Assembly: GCF_903915725.1 (NCBI RefSeq)
Contig: NZ_CAIWTY010000068.1
Span: forward strand, 69,211-123,064
Length of the DNA stretch: 53,854 nucleotides
Reading direction: 5' to 3'
From: an uncultured Rhodopila sp.
GTDB lineage: Bacteria; Pseudomonadota; Alphaproteobacteria; Acetobacterales; Acetobacteraceae
Shown here: one piece after another, positions 37,214 to 46,121 of the stretch
Numbering within the stretch: the stretch's first letter is position 1
Layout: each line of letters opens with the position of its first letter
The notes under the pieces: model-generated
Seen by the model: only the letters and a program-made list of their open reading frames with translations
Told to the model about the DNA's origin: nothing
Database searches by the model: none
Made by a program: the position numbers and the translations under genes

Positions 37214-38481
37214 CGGTGACCCGCCAACGCCGCAACAGCCGCTCCGACATCCTGGCACCGTTCGAGATCCGCGGCTTTCGCTTCCAGTTCCCGGCCGACT
37301 TGTTCACCTCCTGGGGCAATGAGATGGAGGTGCTGATCCTCGGCTGGTACATCCTGACCGCCACCGGATCGGTTTTGCTGCTGACGGTCTACGGCGCTTT
37401 GCAATACGGCGGCACCCTGATCGCCCCGCTGTTCGGCCTGGCGGGAGACCGCATCGGCCACCGCACCACGCTGGCCGCGATGCGCATCGTCTACACGGTG
37501 ACCGCGGCAACGATGACAGCACTGGTCTTCGCCGACATGCTGACCCCTGCAGCCGTGCTCGTGGCCGCCACGGTCACCGGACTGATGCGCCCCTCCGACC
37601 TCGCCACCCGCAACGCTCTGGTGGCGGAGATCATGCCGGGCGACCGCCTGATGGCAGCGGTTGGCTTGGCGCGCACGACGGTGGATTCCGCCCGCGTCGT
37701 CGGCGCGCTGACCGGCGCATGGCTATTCGCCCTGCTCGGCATGGCGCCCGCCTACGCTTTCATCACGGCGTTCTACGCCGGAGGCTGCCTGCTGACGCTC
37801 GGCATCGGCAAGCCGCGTCCAGCAGTCGCCATGGCGCGCATATCGTTCTGGCGGGACCTGCGGGAGGGGCTGGCTTTTGTCTGGGAGACACCCGCATCCT
37901 TGGCGGCCATGTGGCTGGCGTTCCTGGTCAACCTGACGGCGTTTCCGCTCACCCTCGGCCTGCTGCCTTATGTCGCGCGGGACGTCTACCACGTCGGCCA
38001 GACCGGGCTGGGATCGCTGGTCGCCTGCTTTGCCTTCGGCGCCCTGGTGGGATCGATCGCCGTCGGCATTGCCGGCCGCTCGATCCGTCCGGCGCGGATG
38101 ATGCTGGTCTACGCGGGCTGGTGGTATGCGATGCTGCTGGTCTTCGTGCATGTGCCCGGAATCAACGCCGGCCGCATCGCGCTCGTCTGCGCCGGGTTCG
38201 CACAAAGCCTGAGCATGGTGCCGATGACGGTGATGCTGCTGCATGGCGCCGGAGCGGCGTTCCGAGGCCGGGTCATGGGCGTCCGGATGCTGGCGATCTA
38301 CGGCCTTCCCCTCGGCCTGCTGGCGGCCGGTGGTCTGATTGAGCGGTTCGGCTTTGCCGCCACGGCGTCGGGCTATTGTCTTGCCGGCCTGCTGCTGACC
38401 GCGGCTATCGCGCTACGTTGGGGTTCCGCCCTGTGGCCCGTCGGTGCCGCGGCCAACGCCAGCGGCGTTGCAGATCGGTAA
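37210..38481 (+). CDS. MFS transporter
   Basis: Major facilitator carrier of 423 residues with about twelve hydrophobic helices. The N-terminal half contains the loop 2-3 motif GLAGDRIGHRTTLAAMRIVY and is preceded by a basic N-terminus and FRFQFPADLFTSWGNEMEVL, as in the MFS_3/enterobactin-exporter-like group. I chose the GTG at 37210, whose GTGA overlaps the stop of the binding-protein gene by 4 bases. The frame is open further upstream, but that part lies wholly inside the other gene. Substrate unknown; see the finding on the pairing. Confidence 0.88.
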   Translation: MTVTRQRRNSRSDILAPFEIRGFRFQFPADLFTSWGNEMEVLILGWYILTATGSVLLLTVYGALQYGGTLIAPLFGLAGDRIGHRTTLAAMRIVYTVTAATMTALVFADMLTPAAVLVAATVTGLMRPSDLATRNALVAEIMPGDRLMAAVGLARTTVDSARVVGALTGAWLFALLGMAPAYAFITAFYAGGCLLTLGIGKPRPAVAMARISFWRDLREGLAFVWETPASLAAMWLAFLVNLTAFPLTLGLLPYVARDVYHVGQTGLGSLVACFAFGALVGSIAVGIAGRSIRPARMMLVYAGWWYAMLLVFVHVPGINAGRIALVCAGFAQSLSMVPMTVMLLHGAGAAFRGRVMGVRMLAIYGLPLGLLAAGGLIERFGFAATASGYCLAGLLLTAAIALRWGSALWPVGAAANASGVADR

Positions 38482-38569
38482 CACGGGACCATTAAACGAT
38501 CCCCGTCTTGCCGCAATCCCGCCACGCCCAATCTCCAGCGTAGTCCTGGTTAAACAAGGAGTTCAGGCC

Positions 38570-38914
38570 ATGTGGCGCTTAAAGTCCCTTCTCATCGCGG
38601 CCCCTGTCGCGGCAGGACTGCTGGCAGCCCCCGCCGCTCACGCCGAGTGGCGCGGTCACGGCGGCTACGGCCACTACAATGGCGGCTACGGCCACTATCA
38701 TGGCGGCGGCTGGCGTGGTCCGGGCGTGGCCGGTGCATTGCTGGGCCTCGGTGCGGCCGCGGTTGTCGGCGGCGTGATCGCTTCGCAGGCTTATGCGCCA
38801 CCGCCCGTCGTGTATGTGCAGCCAAGGCCATATTATGCGCCTCCACCCGTGGTGTATGCGCCGCCACCGGCCTATTACGCTGCGCCGCCGGCGTATTATC
38901 CTCCAGGTTATTGA
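38570..38914 (+). CDS. Small exported Gly/His/Tyr/Pro-rich protein
   Basis: A 114-residue protein with an N-terminal signal peptide (MWRLKSLLIAAPVAAGLLAA, cleavage near AHA|EW). It has GYGHYNGGYGHYHGGG repeats, a glycine-rich hydrophobic segment of about 22 residues (VAGALLGLGAAAVVGGVIAS) and a Pro/Tyr/Val-rich tail (PPPVVYVQPRPYYAPPPVVY). The ATG at 38570 has AAGGAG 9 bases upstream. Similar small proteins are common in alphaproteobacterial envelopes and have no known function. Confidence 0.85.
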   Translation: MWRLKSLLIAAPVAAGLLAAPAAHAEWRGHGGYGHYNGGYGHYHGGGWRGPGVAGALLGLGAAAVVGGVIASQAYAPPPVVYVQPRPYYAPPPVVYAPPPAYYAAPPAYYPPGY

Positions 38915-39286
38915 TCCGGAATATCCACTATCGCAACGGCGGGGCTGGTATCATCCCGCCGCAAGGTGCTCGGCTGAGCCGGGCGCCGTTTGCGTTCGAT
39001 CGATACGTAATAATGCCATTTGAGCCATGGTGACGCCGGGGCGTTCACGGCACAGCGACAGTGCGGCGCAAAGCCAAGCCTCGATCTGGCTGAGATCGGA
39101 ATAGTCTTCTAATCAATAGAATTGTACGCGTACTGTTGATACGCCCCCCGGGTTGTCACCGGGAGAGCGATACTCTTCACTATTCTCCTGATTAATACGG
39201 TATGATCTATACTTTGCCGTGCACGCCAACCGCTGGGTCCATGCGTGTCCCGCTTTCGGCGGTTGCCGTGCGAAACGGAGAATTCC
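38915..39286. other. Gene-free region upstream of the metalloprotease gene
   Basis: About 370 bases with no supported gene. It contains a short perfect palindrome GTACGCGTAC (about 39124) and an AT-rich stretch at about 39175-39215 (ATTCTCCTGATTAATACGGT), which is a plausible promoter zone for the downstream gene. Confidence 0.4.
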
Positions 39287-40807
39287 ATGTCAAACCTGAC
39301 GAAAATCCGATTGAACGCGGGGGTTCCCCAGTTGGACAGCGACGACGCGTCGCTATCGACCTTCGGCGCCATCAGCGCGGACAATTCCGCAGCCTCCGGT
39401 GCGGCGGTTCTCGGCGCCGGAACGACCAGCGACACGGTTAGACTGGCCGGCAGCGGCATCGTGTTCAACAATACCTACGGCAGCGGTGTTACCGCCGCCT
39501 TCAAGGACGCCATTATTACGGCAGAAAACTTTTTCCAAAGCCATTTCAGCAACTCCGTCACCCTGAACCTGACGTTCAACCTTGCGTCAATCAGCAATCA
39601 GTTTTCCGGACAGAACAACTTTTCCAATGTGACCCGCGTCAGCTACGCCACACTGGTTGCAGCGCTCGACGCCCATGCCACCACCGCGGAGCAACAGGCA
39701 GCCGATGCATCGCTGCCGTCCGCGGATCCCAGCGGCGGCACCGGCTTCGCCATCCCGGCGGGCATGGCGGAAATCCTCGGGCTGAAAGGCACCAGCACCA
39801 CCACGGACGACAGTATCGTCCTCAACGCGAACATGGCCTGGACGTTCGGAGCCGATGCCGTCGGCGTGCTGGAGCACGAAATCAGCGAAGGCGCGATGGG
39901 CCGCATCGGCGGACTCGGTGTGCAGAACGGCTGGTGGGCGCCGATGGACCTGTTCCGCTACTCGGCTCCCGGGGTGCGGGATTACACCGGCGGGACGGAC
40001 GGCTTGCCGACCTACTTTTCGGTGAACGGAACGACCCTTCTGACCCAGTTCCATAATTCGCTCAATACCGCCGGCGTTTTTGACGGTCAGGACTTTGCCG
40101 ACTGGAACGCCACCTCGGGAGACGCCTTCGGACCCGGCGGACCCGGCGACCCCGGCACGATGTCCGCCACCGACATGAGCGTGATGGACGTACTCGGCTG
40201 GACACCGGTCGCCGCGCCCTCCACACCGGCGAACTTCGTGGTCACGGATACGACGACGAACACCACGAGCGCCGCGTCGGGGACTCCCTATGCCGGTCCG
40301 GTCGCCGGCATCGATTATCAGTACATCAACATCACGCCTGATAACCTCAATATCACCTCCTCCGTCCCGAACGTCTTCATCCACAGCGGGGCCGGCATGG
40401 ATGGCCTCAACGTGGCCGCGGCTGGCGGAAACAACATTCTGGACGGCTCCACGAACTCGAACTTCCTGATTGGCGGCAAGGGCAACGACACCTTCTATCT
40501 GGACGACCGCAACGCGGCATCGCCGATATTCTCGACCATCGTGAACTTCCATTCGGGGGACAGCGCGACCGTGTGGGGCGTCAACGCGACGGACTTCACC
40601 CTGACCCTGTTGGACAACCAGGGCGCCACCGGAGCCACGGGTCTGGACTATATCTTCAGTGCCCCCGGGCATCCGGCCGCCAGTTTCGTGCTGGCCGGAT
40701 ATACCAGCGCGGATCTGATCAACGGGCGCCTCACCGCGAGCTACGGCACCACGCCCAACCTGCCGAACCTGCCTGGCAGCGAATACGTGACGATTACCGC
40801 TACCTGA
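39287..40807 (+). CDS. NF038122-like zinc metalloprotease with RTX-like C-terminal segment
   Basis: A 506-residue protein probably exported by a type I system, since there is no N-terminal signal peptide. The putative zinc site is VLEHEISEGAMGRIGG (His197, Glu198, Glu201), in a catalytic domain spanning about 50-320 (AFKDAIITAENFFQSHFSNS, MDVLGWTP near 305). The C-terminal part has a beta-roll-like stretch (NNILDGSTNSNFLIGGKGND, then TFYLDDR), typical of calcium-binding RTX proteins. I chose the ATG at 39287 (MSNLTKIRL), 7 bases after CGGAG. No secretion genes are nearby. It is convergent with kdsA, 22 bases apart. Confidence 0.8.
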   Translation: MSNLTKIRLNAGVPQLDSDDASLSTFGAISADNSAASGAAVLGAGTTSDTVRLAGSGIVFNNTYGSGVTAAFKDAIITAENFFQSHFSNSVTLNLTFNLASISNQFSGQNNFSNVTRVSYATLVAALDAHATTAEQQAADASLPSADPSGGTGFAIPAGMAEILGLKGTSTTTDDSIVLNANMAWTFGADAVGVLEHEISEGAMGRIGGLGVQNGWWAPMDLFRYSAPGVRDYTGGTDGLPTYFSVNGTTLLTQFHNSLNTAGVFDGQDFADWNATSGDAFGPGGPGDPGTMSATDMSVMDVLGWTPVAAPSTPANFVVTDTTTNTTSAASGTPYAGPVAGIDYQYINITPDNLNITSSVPNVFIHSGAGMDGLNVAAAGGNNILDGSTNSNFLIGGKGNDTFYLDDRNAASPIFSTIVNFHSGDSATVWGVNATDFTLTLLDNQGATGATGLDYIFSAPGHPAASFVLAGYTSADLINGRLTASYGTTPNLPNLPGSEYVTITAT

Positions 40808-40829
40808 TCGCGCAAACCGCCGGCGATTG

Positions 40830-41669
40830 TCACCCGCCCTGCTTGGCCAGCCGATCGAACGCGGCGAGGCGGGTGATCAGCGCCTCCATCTCGCGCAGCG
40901 GGATCATGTTCGGCCCGTCGCTCGGCGCGTTGTCCGGATCGGGGTGGGTTTCGATGAACACCGCCGCAACCCCCACCGCCAGCGCCGCGCGCGCCAGGAC
41001 CGGGGCGAACTCCCGCTGGCCGCCGGATGAGGTCCCCTGACCGCCCGGCTGCTGCACCGAGTGCGTCGCATCGAACACCACCGGGTACCGTGTCCGCGCC
41101 ATGATCGGCAACGAGCGGAAATCCGACACCAGCGTGTTGTAGCCGAAGCTGACCCCCCGCTCGCACAGCAGGATGTTGTGGTTGCCGGTGCTGGCGATCT
41201 TCGCGGCCACGTTCGCCATGTCCCAGGGCGCCAGGAACTGGCCCTTCTTGACGTTGATGACGCATCCGGTCTCGCCCGCAGCCAACAGCAGATCGGTTTG
41301 GCGGCACAGGAATGCCGGGATCTGCAGCACATCGACCGCCTGCGCCGCGGCGGCGCATTGCTCCGCTGTATGCACGTCGGTCAGCACCGGCAGTCCGGTC
41401 GCCTCCCGCACGTCGCTGAGGATCTGCAGGCCCGCGTCGATGCCGATTCCCCGCGCCGCCAAGGCGCTGGTCCGATTCGCCTTGTCGAAGCTCGATTTGT
41501 AGATGACCGGCACGCCGGTGCGCTGGCTGATCTCCCGCAGCGCCCCGGCAACCTCCAGCGCGTGAGCCCGCGATTCGATCTGACATGGCCCTGCGATCAG
41601 CACAAATGGCCGATCGTTGCCGATTTCGATGCCGCCGGCACGGACGGTGCGCGGTGCGTCAGGCTCCAT
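40830..41669 (-). CDS. kdsA: 3-deoxy-8-phosphooctulonate synthase
   Basis: Cytoplasmic enzyme that condenses phosphoenolpyruvate with arabinose 5-phosphate to KDO-8-phosphate, a step in lipopolysaccharide inner-core synthesis. The 279 residues show the family motifs [20 protein letters not shown] (near 23-42), [23 protein letters not shown] and [20 protein letters not shown], the last being the metal/PEP region. The ATG at 41669 follows AAAGGAAAG. In many relatives kdsA sits between pyrG and eno; neither is adjacent here. Confidence 0.97.
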   Translation of the reverse strand: MEPDAPRTVRAGGIEIGNDRPFVLIAGPCQIESRAHALEVAGALREISQRTGVPVIYKSSFDKANRTSALAARGIGIDAGLQILSDVREATGLPVLTDVHTAEQCAAAAQAVDVLQIPAFLCRQTDLLLAAGETGCVINVKKGQFLAPWDMANVAAKIASTGNHNILLCERGVSFGYNTLVSDFRSLPIMARTRYPVVFDATHSVQQPGGQGTSSGGQREFAPVLARAALAVGVAAVFIETHPDPDNAPSDGPNMIPLREMEALITRLAAFDRLAKQGG

Positions 41670-42020
41670 GGGCTGGCTTTCCTTTCCGGGACCGGGGACC
41701 GGCCACGCTTTTCCGCGCAGGCATGGCCGAGGTCAAGCCTGTGGAAACTTTGTGTCCGCGGAGTCCGATCTCGCCGGAATCGTCTCAAAATCCGGCTACC
41801 CGTTACGATGCATAAAAGTCACAGTTGTGACATTTTCCTTAACGGATTCACATCAACGACCGGCTTATAGGACCATCATCCTAATTTCGTAGGCCGTCCA
41901 CAGCCCGAAAACGACGAAATACGCGTGTATCGCCGAAACCCGGACGTTAAAGGATTGTCAGCTTTGCAACCCTGCTGTTACCGGCTGTGTTGTCTAGGCG
42001 TTTTGCAGGAGATGAACGAG
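41670..42020. other. Gene-free divergent region with a GTCACA-TGTGAC palindrome
   Basis: About 350 bases between kdsA and the CHAP gene. At 41818-41831 there is a perfect inverted repeat GTCACA-GT-TGTGAC inside AAAAGTCACAGTTGTGACAT, a form seen in operator sites. The stretch 41832-41900 is comparatively AT-rich. No gene is supported; the frame of the CHAP gene is open through part of it but without a ribosome site. Confidence 0.45.
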
Positions 42021-42794
42021 ATGCGGGTAGTCGGGACAGGAACACAAGCATGCCTTTTGGGGTCGGCACTCCTGTTCAGCAGCCCGGCTCTTGCTAGTGC
42101 ATCGGGAGTACATCATAATACTCATGCACATAACGTTGCGTCGAGTCACGTGCACCACGTCAACCTGCGGACGACGGCAGCCTACCACTTCGGCCATCGG
42201 CAGACTGCCTATACAATTGCGGTCTCGTCGCGCGGCCACTCCAGGCGGGGTTATGTGAACCATGCCTACGGCATTTCCTGCGTGCCATATGCGCGTCAGG
42301 TGTCGGGTATCATGGTCCCCGGCAATGCGTGGCAGTGGTGGGACAATGCGGCCGGCGAATATGCCCGCGGCGACCAGCCGGAAGCCGGCAGCGTGCTGAA
42401 TTTCCGCGCCAACAGCCGCATGCCGCTGGGCCACGTCGCCGTGGTGAGCAAGGTCATCAATGCGCGCGAGATCATTGTCGATCAGGCCAACTGGGGCGGC
42501 TACGGCATGCGCGGCGGCGTCTCGCACAACGTCGCCGTCGTCGATGTCTCCGAGGCCAACAACTGGTCCGCGGTGCGGGTGGCGCTGAGCCGCAGCGGCG
42601 ATTTCGGCTCGATCTATCCGACCTACGGATTCATTTACAACCGCGCAGACAATGGGATGGTCTCCGCGAGCGTGAGCCGCCCGGCTCCGTTGCGTGAGAT
42701 CAATCCGGTGCCGTCGGACCTGCGCCCAGCCGCCGAACGCGACTGGCGCACGATCGTGGAAGTGGCTGAAGCACCGGCGCCCCGGCAGCGGTAG
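42021..42794 (+). CDS. Exported CHAP-domain peptidoglycan hydrolase
   Basis: A 257-residue protein with a signal peptide (about 1-27, ending PALASA) and a His-rich segment, then a CHAP amidase/endopeptidase domain. The catalytic Cys87 is in YGISCVPYARQVSG, His138 in MPLGHVAVVSKV, and a third polar residue probably in IIVDQANWGG. Gly/Trp spacing (GNAWQWWDNAAGEYARG) is typical. CHAP enzymes cut peptide bonds in peptidoglycan. I chose the ATG at 42021, which has AGGAG at 9 bases; the ATG at 42012 overlaps that site. It is convergent with a lytic transglycosylase gene. Confidence 0.87.
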   Translation: MRVVGTGTQACLLGSALLFSSPALASASGVHHNTHAHNVASSHVHHVNLRTTAAYHFGHRQTAYTIAVSSRGHSRRGYVNHAYGISCVPYARQVSGIMVPGNAWQWWDNAAGEYARGDQPEAGSVLNFRANSRMPLGHVAVVSKVINAREIIVDQANWGGYGMRGGVSHNVAVVDVSEANNWSAVRVALSRSGDFGSIYPTYGFIYNRADNGMVSASVSRPAPLREINPVPSDLRPAAERDWRTIVEVAEAPAPRQR

Positions 42795-42884
42795 ATCTTC
42801 CTCGGGGCGAGGGTACGCACGGCGAACCAGGCCGCCGTTGCATGCCGTCCGAAGACCCGGCGACGAGATCGTATTCGCGGGACC

Positions 42885-43796
42885 TTATCTCCCCGCGACC
42901 ATGTGGCCCGGCAACCTTCCGTATTGTGAGCCGTAAGCAACCCCTTGGTGTGGCCGCAGCGGCGGGTTGTATGCGGCGGCGGTCGCGTGGCCGGCGGGGG
43001 AACGCGCCATCGCCCTGACTTCAGCGGCGAATGCGGGCGTGTAGCGGCTGTAATCGGGCGATCCCGGTGCGCGGTGATCCGAACGGCCCGCTGGCGCCGA
43101 CAGGGCGGACAGACGGGCAAAATCGGTACGCATCCGCTTGAGCTCGGCGACATATTCGGGTGTGTATCCGCTGAGATTCGGTTCCGATCCCAGGGCCCGG
43201 CTGCGCAACGCAAGCGTCGGGTCTGGAAACCGGCCGGCGAGCGGCCAGATCGCCATAACCCGGGTTTCGTAGCTTACGCCGAGATCCTGCGTGCGCGAGT
43301 GATAGGCGGCGGCGGCTTGAGGCCAGTTTCCGGTCTCTCGGTACAAGGCCGCCAGAAAGCGCGCCCCGTAGCGCGTGTTGGCCGGCGGATCGAACGCTTC
43401 GTCCAGCGAGGCGAAGGCATCGGGGTGGTGCACGAGGTTGATCTGCATGCATCCGACATCAATGGAATTGGTTCCGGCCTTCCGCAAATCCTCGACCGCC
43501 TCGATCGCGGATGCCTTTGTCGCGAAGAAATGACCGACGCCGCCGACGTTGATCGTCCATGGCCATGGCGCGACCCGCCCGCTTGTTGGATCCGGTCGTC
43601 CGCTTTCGACGATGCCGATGGTTTGCAGCAACTTCGGCGGTAAGGCGAACTGCCGCTCCGCCGCAATGATGCCGGGTTGGCACGCATCGATGGTCGGCAA
43701 CCCGGAATTGTCGGCCGGCTGAGCGCTCGCCGCCGGCACGGCAACCGTGAGGATGCAGGCCAGTAAAGGGATGCAGTGATGAAAGTTATACTTCAT
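42885..43796 (-). CDS. Lytic transglycosylase (SLT domain), exported
   Basis: A 303-residue periplasmic enzyme with a signal peptide (MKYNFHHCIPLLACILTVAV, then PAASAQ). The SLT fold starts near residue 37 with ACQPGIIAAERQFALPPKLL and the catalytic Glu64 in IGIVESGR. It continues with DVGCMQINLVHHPDAF and YGARFLAALYRETGNW and the AAAYHSR motif. This is the arrangement of transglycosylases that act without a lysozyme-like second acid. The C-terminal 110 residues are low-complexity and Arg/Pro/Tyr-rich. It lies tail to tail with the CHAP gene, so two cell-wall hydrolases adjoin. Confidence 0.9.
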   Translation of the reverse strand: MKYNFHHCIPLLACILTVAVPAASAQPADNSGLPTIDACQPGIIAAERQFALPPKLLQTIGIVESGRPDPTSGRVAPWPWTINVGGVGHFFATKASAIEAVEDLRKAGTNSIDVGCMQINLVHHPDAFASLDEAFDPPANTRYGARFLAALYRETGNWPQAAAAYHSRTQDLGVSYETRVMAIWPLAGRFPDPTLALRSRALGSEPNLSGYTPEYVAELKRMRTDFARLSALSAPAGRSDHRAPGSPDYSRYTPAFAAEVRAMARSPAGHATAAAYNPPLRPHQGVAYGSQYGRLPGHMVAGR

Positions 43797-43994
43797 CTAA
43801 ACAGGTTGTAGTCCGATTCGACCACATTAGAATGCAAAGTTCCGTTTGATGCCAGCACAAGATGGTGAAGCGGTGTCCGCGCCAAGATCGGAATGTTGAT
43901 CTTTCGTTCCGAGATCGATCGCGCTTGCCCCGGCTGGGGAAACCGGATAATAGTTGTATATTCGTTATGTTGTCGTGCAAAGGCTGCAATCTCC

Positions 43995-44918
43995 ATGGCC
44001 GATCCTATGAACGCCACCTCGTCCCCGATTCAGGGATATGCGCCGTCGCTCGCAACGACCGAGCCTGTTCACGTTATCGGCGCATCCGGCCGCACCGGCC
44101 TGGCGCTGTGCCGAACCTTGCTGGCCGGCGGTGTGCCCGTGGTGGCGGTCGTTCGGAGCCCGGCGAAATGGGCGGCCACCGGACTGCATGCACAGGCTCG
44201 GCTCGCCGATGCGCGGCAGCCGGACGCGCTACGGGCGGCGCTATCGGATGCCACGCGGATCGTGTCCTGCGTCCATGCCCGCCACACCGCTTCTATCCTG
44301 GAGGCCGCTCCGCGGTTCGCGCGCCTGGTGCTGCTCGGCAGCACGCGCAAGTTCACGCAATGGCCGGACGATCACGGCAACGGGGTGCTGGAGGGGGAGG
44401 CGGCGTTGCTGGCCTCTGCCCGGCAGGGGGTGATGCTGCACCCGACCATGATCTATGGCGCGCAGGGGGAGAACAACGTCCAGCGCCTCGCCGCCCTGCT
44501 GCGGCGGACGCGGGTGCTGCCGCTGCCGGGCGGCGGGCGCTTCCTGGTGCAACCGATTCATCAGTCCGACGTGGTGCGCTGCATATGCGCGGCGCTGCAA
44601 CGCCCGTGGCCGGACCCCGATAGTCTCGTCATCGCCGGGCCGGAGCCGGTGTCCTATGCCGGCTTCGTCCGGGCCGTGGCGGCGGCTGCCGGGTTGCGGC
44701 GGCCGTTGATTTTGCCTTTCCCCGCCGCGCCGCTGATTTTGGCGGCCCGGCTGACCCGCCACGTGCGGGCGATCCCGCCGGTGGAGCCGGGCGAAATCCG
44801 CCGCCTGGTGGAGGACAAGGCGTTCGACATCACGCCGATGGTTGCGAAACTGCACGTCAGGCCAATCTCCTTGCAGGAAGGTCTTGCGCTGACATTCCGT
44901 CCGCCGCAGGAAGACTGA
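43995..44918 (+). CDS. NAD(P)-binding protein (NmrA/atypical SDR family)
   Basis: A 307-residue Rossmann-fold protein. The dinucleotide loop GASGRTGLALCRTLLAGG (the Gly-x-x-Gly-x-x-Gly pattern) lies near residue 30, followed by strands VVAVVRS and IVSCVHAR. Further on are LVLLGSTRKF, MIYGAQGENNVQRLAALLRR and the C-terminal substrate domain typical of NAD-dependent epimerases and complex I-associated atypical SDRs. It lacks a clear Tyr-x-x-x-Lys pair, so catalysis is uncertain. The start may be 43995 or 44007; neither has a strong ribosome site. The M20 amidohydrolase gene follows after 20 bases and is probably co-transcribed. Confidence 0.82.
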   Translation: MADPMNATSSPIQGYAPSLATTEPVHVIGASGRTGLALCRTLLAGGVPVVAVVRSPAKWAATGLHAQARLADARQPDALRAALSDATRIVSCVHARHTASILEAAPRFARLVLLGSTRKFTQWPDDHGNGVLEGEAALLASARQGVMLHPTMIYGAQGENNVQRLAALLRRTRVLPLPGGGRFLVQPIHQSDVVRCICAALQRPWPDPDSLVIAGPEPVSYAGFVRAVAAAAGLRRPLILPFPAAPLILAARLTRHVRAIPPVEPGEIRRLVEDKAFDITPMVAKLHVRPISLQEGLALTFRPPQED

Positions 44919-44938
44919 TTGCCTCCGGGAGACTGCCA

Positions 44939-46114
44939 TTGCCAATCATCAACAGCATTGCGGCGTTCCATCATGAGATGACTGCGTGGCGGCGGGATTT
45001 GCATGCTCATCCCGAGTTGTCGATGCAGGAGAGCCGCACTTCGGCCATGGTGCGGGACAAGCTGGCAGCGTTTGGCGTCGATGAGATCATCACCGGCATG
45101 GCGACGCACGGCGTTGTCGGGGTCATCCGGAGCGGCTCGTCCGGCCGCGCCATCGGGTTGCGCGCCGATATGGACGCGTTGCCGATACAGGAGGAAACCG
45201 GGTTGCCGCATGCCAGCCGGACGCCCGGGGTGATGCACGCCTGCGGCCATGACGGACACACCGCGATGCTGCTGGGCGCGGCGAAGTACCTGGCGGAGAC
45301 GCGCAATTTCGACGGTACGGTGTATTTGATCTTCCAGCCGGCGGAGGAGTTCAAGGGCGGCGCGGACAGGATGGTCAAGGACGGATTGTTCCGGCGCTGT
45401 CCGATGGATCAGGTATTCGGATTGCACAACTGGCCGCAGACCAAAGCGGGCACATTTCTGTGGCGCACCGGTCCGGTGATGGCGGCGGTGGCGTTTTTCG
45501 ACATCACCGTCACCGGCAAGGGCAGCCACGCCGCGTTCCCGCATTTCGGGGTCGATCCGATCGTGGTGTCGGCGCAGATCATCAATGCGCTGCAGACCAT
45601 CGTTTCCCGCTCGATCGAACCGGCCGAGGCCGGGGTGGTTTCCATCGGCAGCATCTCCGGCGGCGAGGCATCCAATATCCTGCCGGAACGGGTGACCATG
45701 AAGGGCACGGCGCGCTGGTTCACGCCGGAAGTTGGCGCTCGGATCGAGTCGGGGATGCATGCGCTGGTGAAAGGCATCGCCGCCAGCTTCGGCGCGACGG
45801 CGGAGCTGAATTTCTATCGCCATGCTCCGGCCACGGTGAACCATGTCGAGGCGACTGGCCTCGCGGTTGAGGCCGCTTCGGTGGTTGCGGGCCGGGAGCG
45901 TGTGGTGGAGATGGCCTCCCCAACCATGGGCGGGGAGGATTTCGCGTTCATGCTGGAGGCGCAGCCGGGAGCGTACTTGATGCTGGGCGCCGGCCGCGGG
46001 GCGGACGATCCTCAGCTTCATCACCCGTTATACGATTTCAACGACGAGATCCTGCCCATCGGCGCGTCGTGGTGGGCGGCGCTGGTGGAGCGGCAATTGG
46101 CGAAGGCCGTTTAA
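44939..46114 (+). CDS. M20 family metallo-amidohydrolase (hippurate hydrolase-like)
   Basis: A 391-residue cytoplasmic enzyme of the M20D group, which hydrolyses N-acylated amino acids. It has RRDLHAHPELSMQE, GLRADMDALPI, the metal-binding MHACGHDGHTAMLLGAAKYL, PAEEFKGGADRM with the catalytic Glu pair, and GLHNWPQ. The dimerisation domain (GKGSHAAFPHFGVDPIVV) and the final metal ligand region SPTMGGEDFAFML are intact. It starts with a TTG at 44939, which has GGGAG 7 bases upstream and gives the family's full length; no ATG fits as well. Natural substrate unknown. Confidence 0.93.
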   Translation: MPIINSIAAFHHEMTAWRRDLHAHPELSMQESRTSAMVRDKLAAFGVDEIITGMATHGVVGVIRSGSSGRAIGLRADMDALPIQEETGLPHASRTPGVMHACGHDGHTAMLLGAAKYLAETRNFDGTVYLIFQPAEEFKGGADRMVKDGLFRRCPMDQVFGLHNWPQTKAGTFLWRTGPVMAAVAFFDITVTGKGSHAAFPHFGVDPIVVSAQIINALQTIVSRSIEPAEAGVVSIGSISGGEASNILPERVTMKGTARWFTPEVGARIESGMHALVKGIAASFGATAELNFYRHAPATVNHVEATGLAVEAASVVAGRERVVEMASPTMGGEDFAFMLEAQPGAYLMLGAGRGADDPQLHHPLYDFNDEILPIGASWWAALVERQLAKAV

Positions 46115-46121
46115 GGCCACG

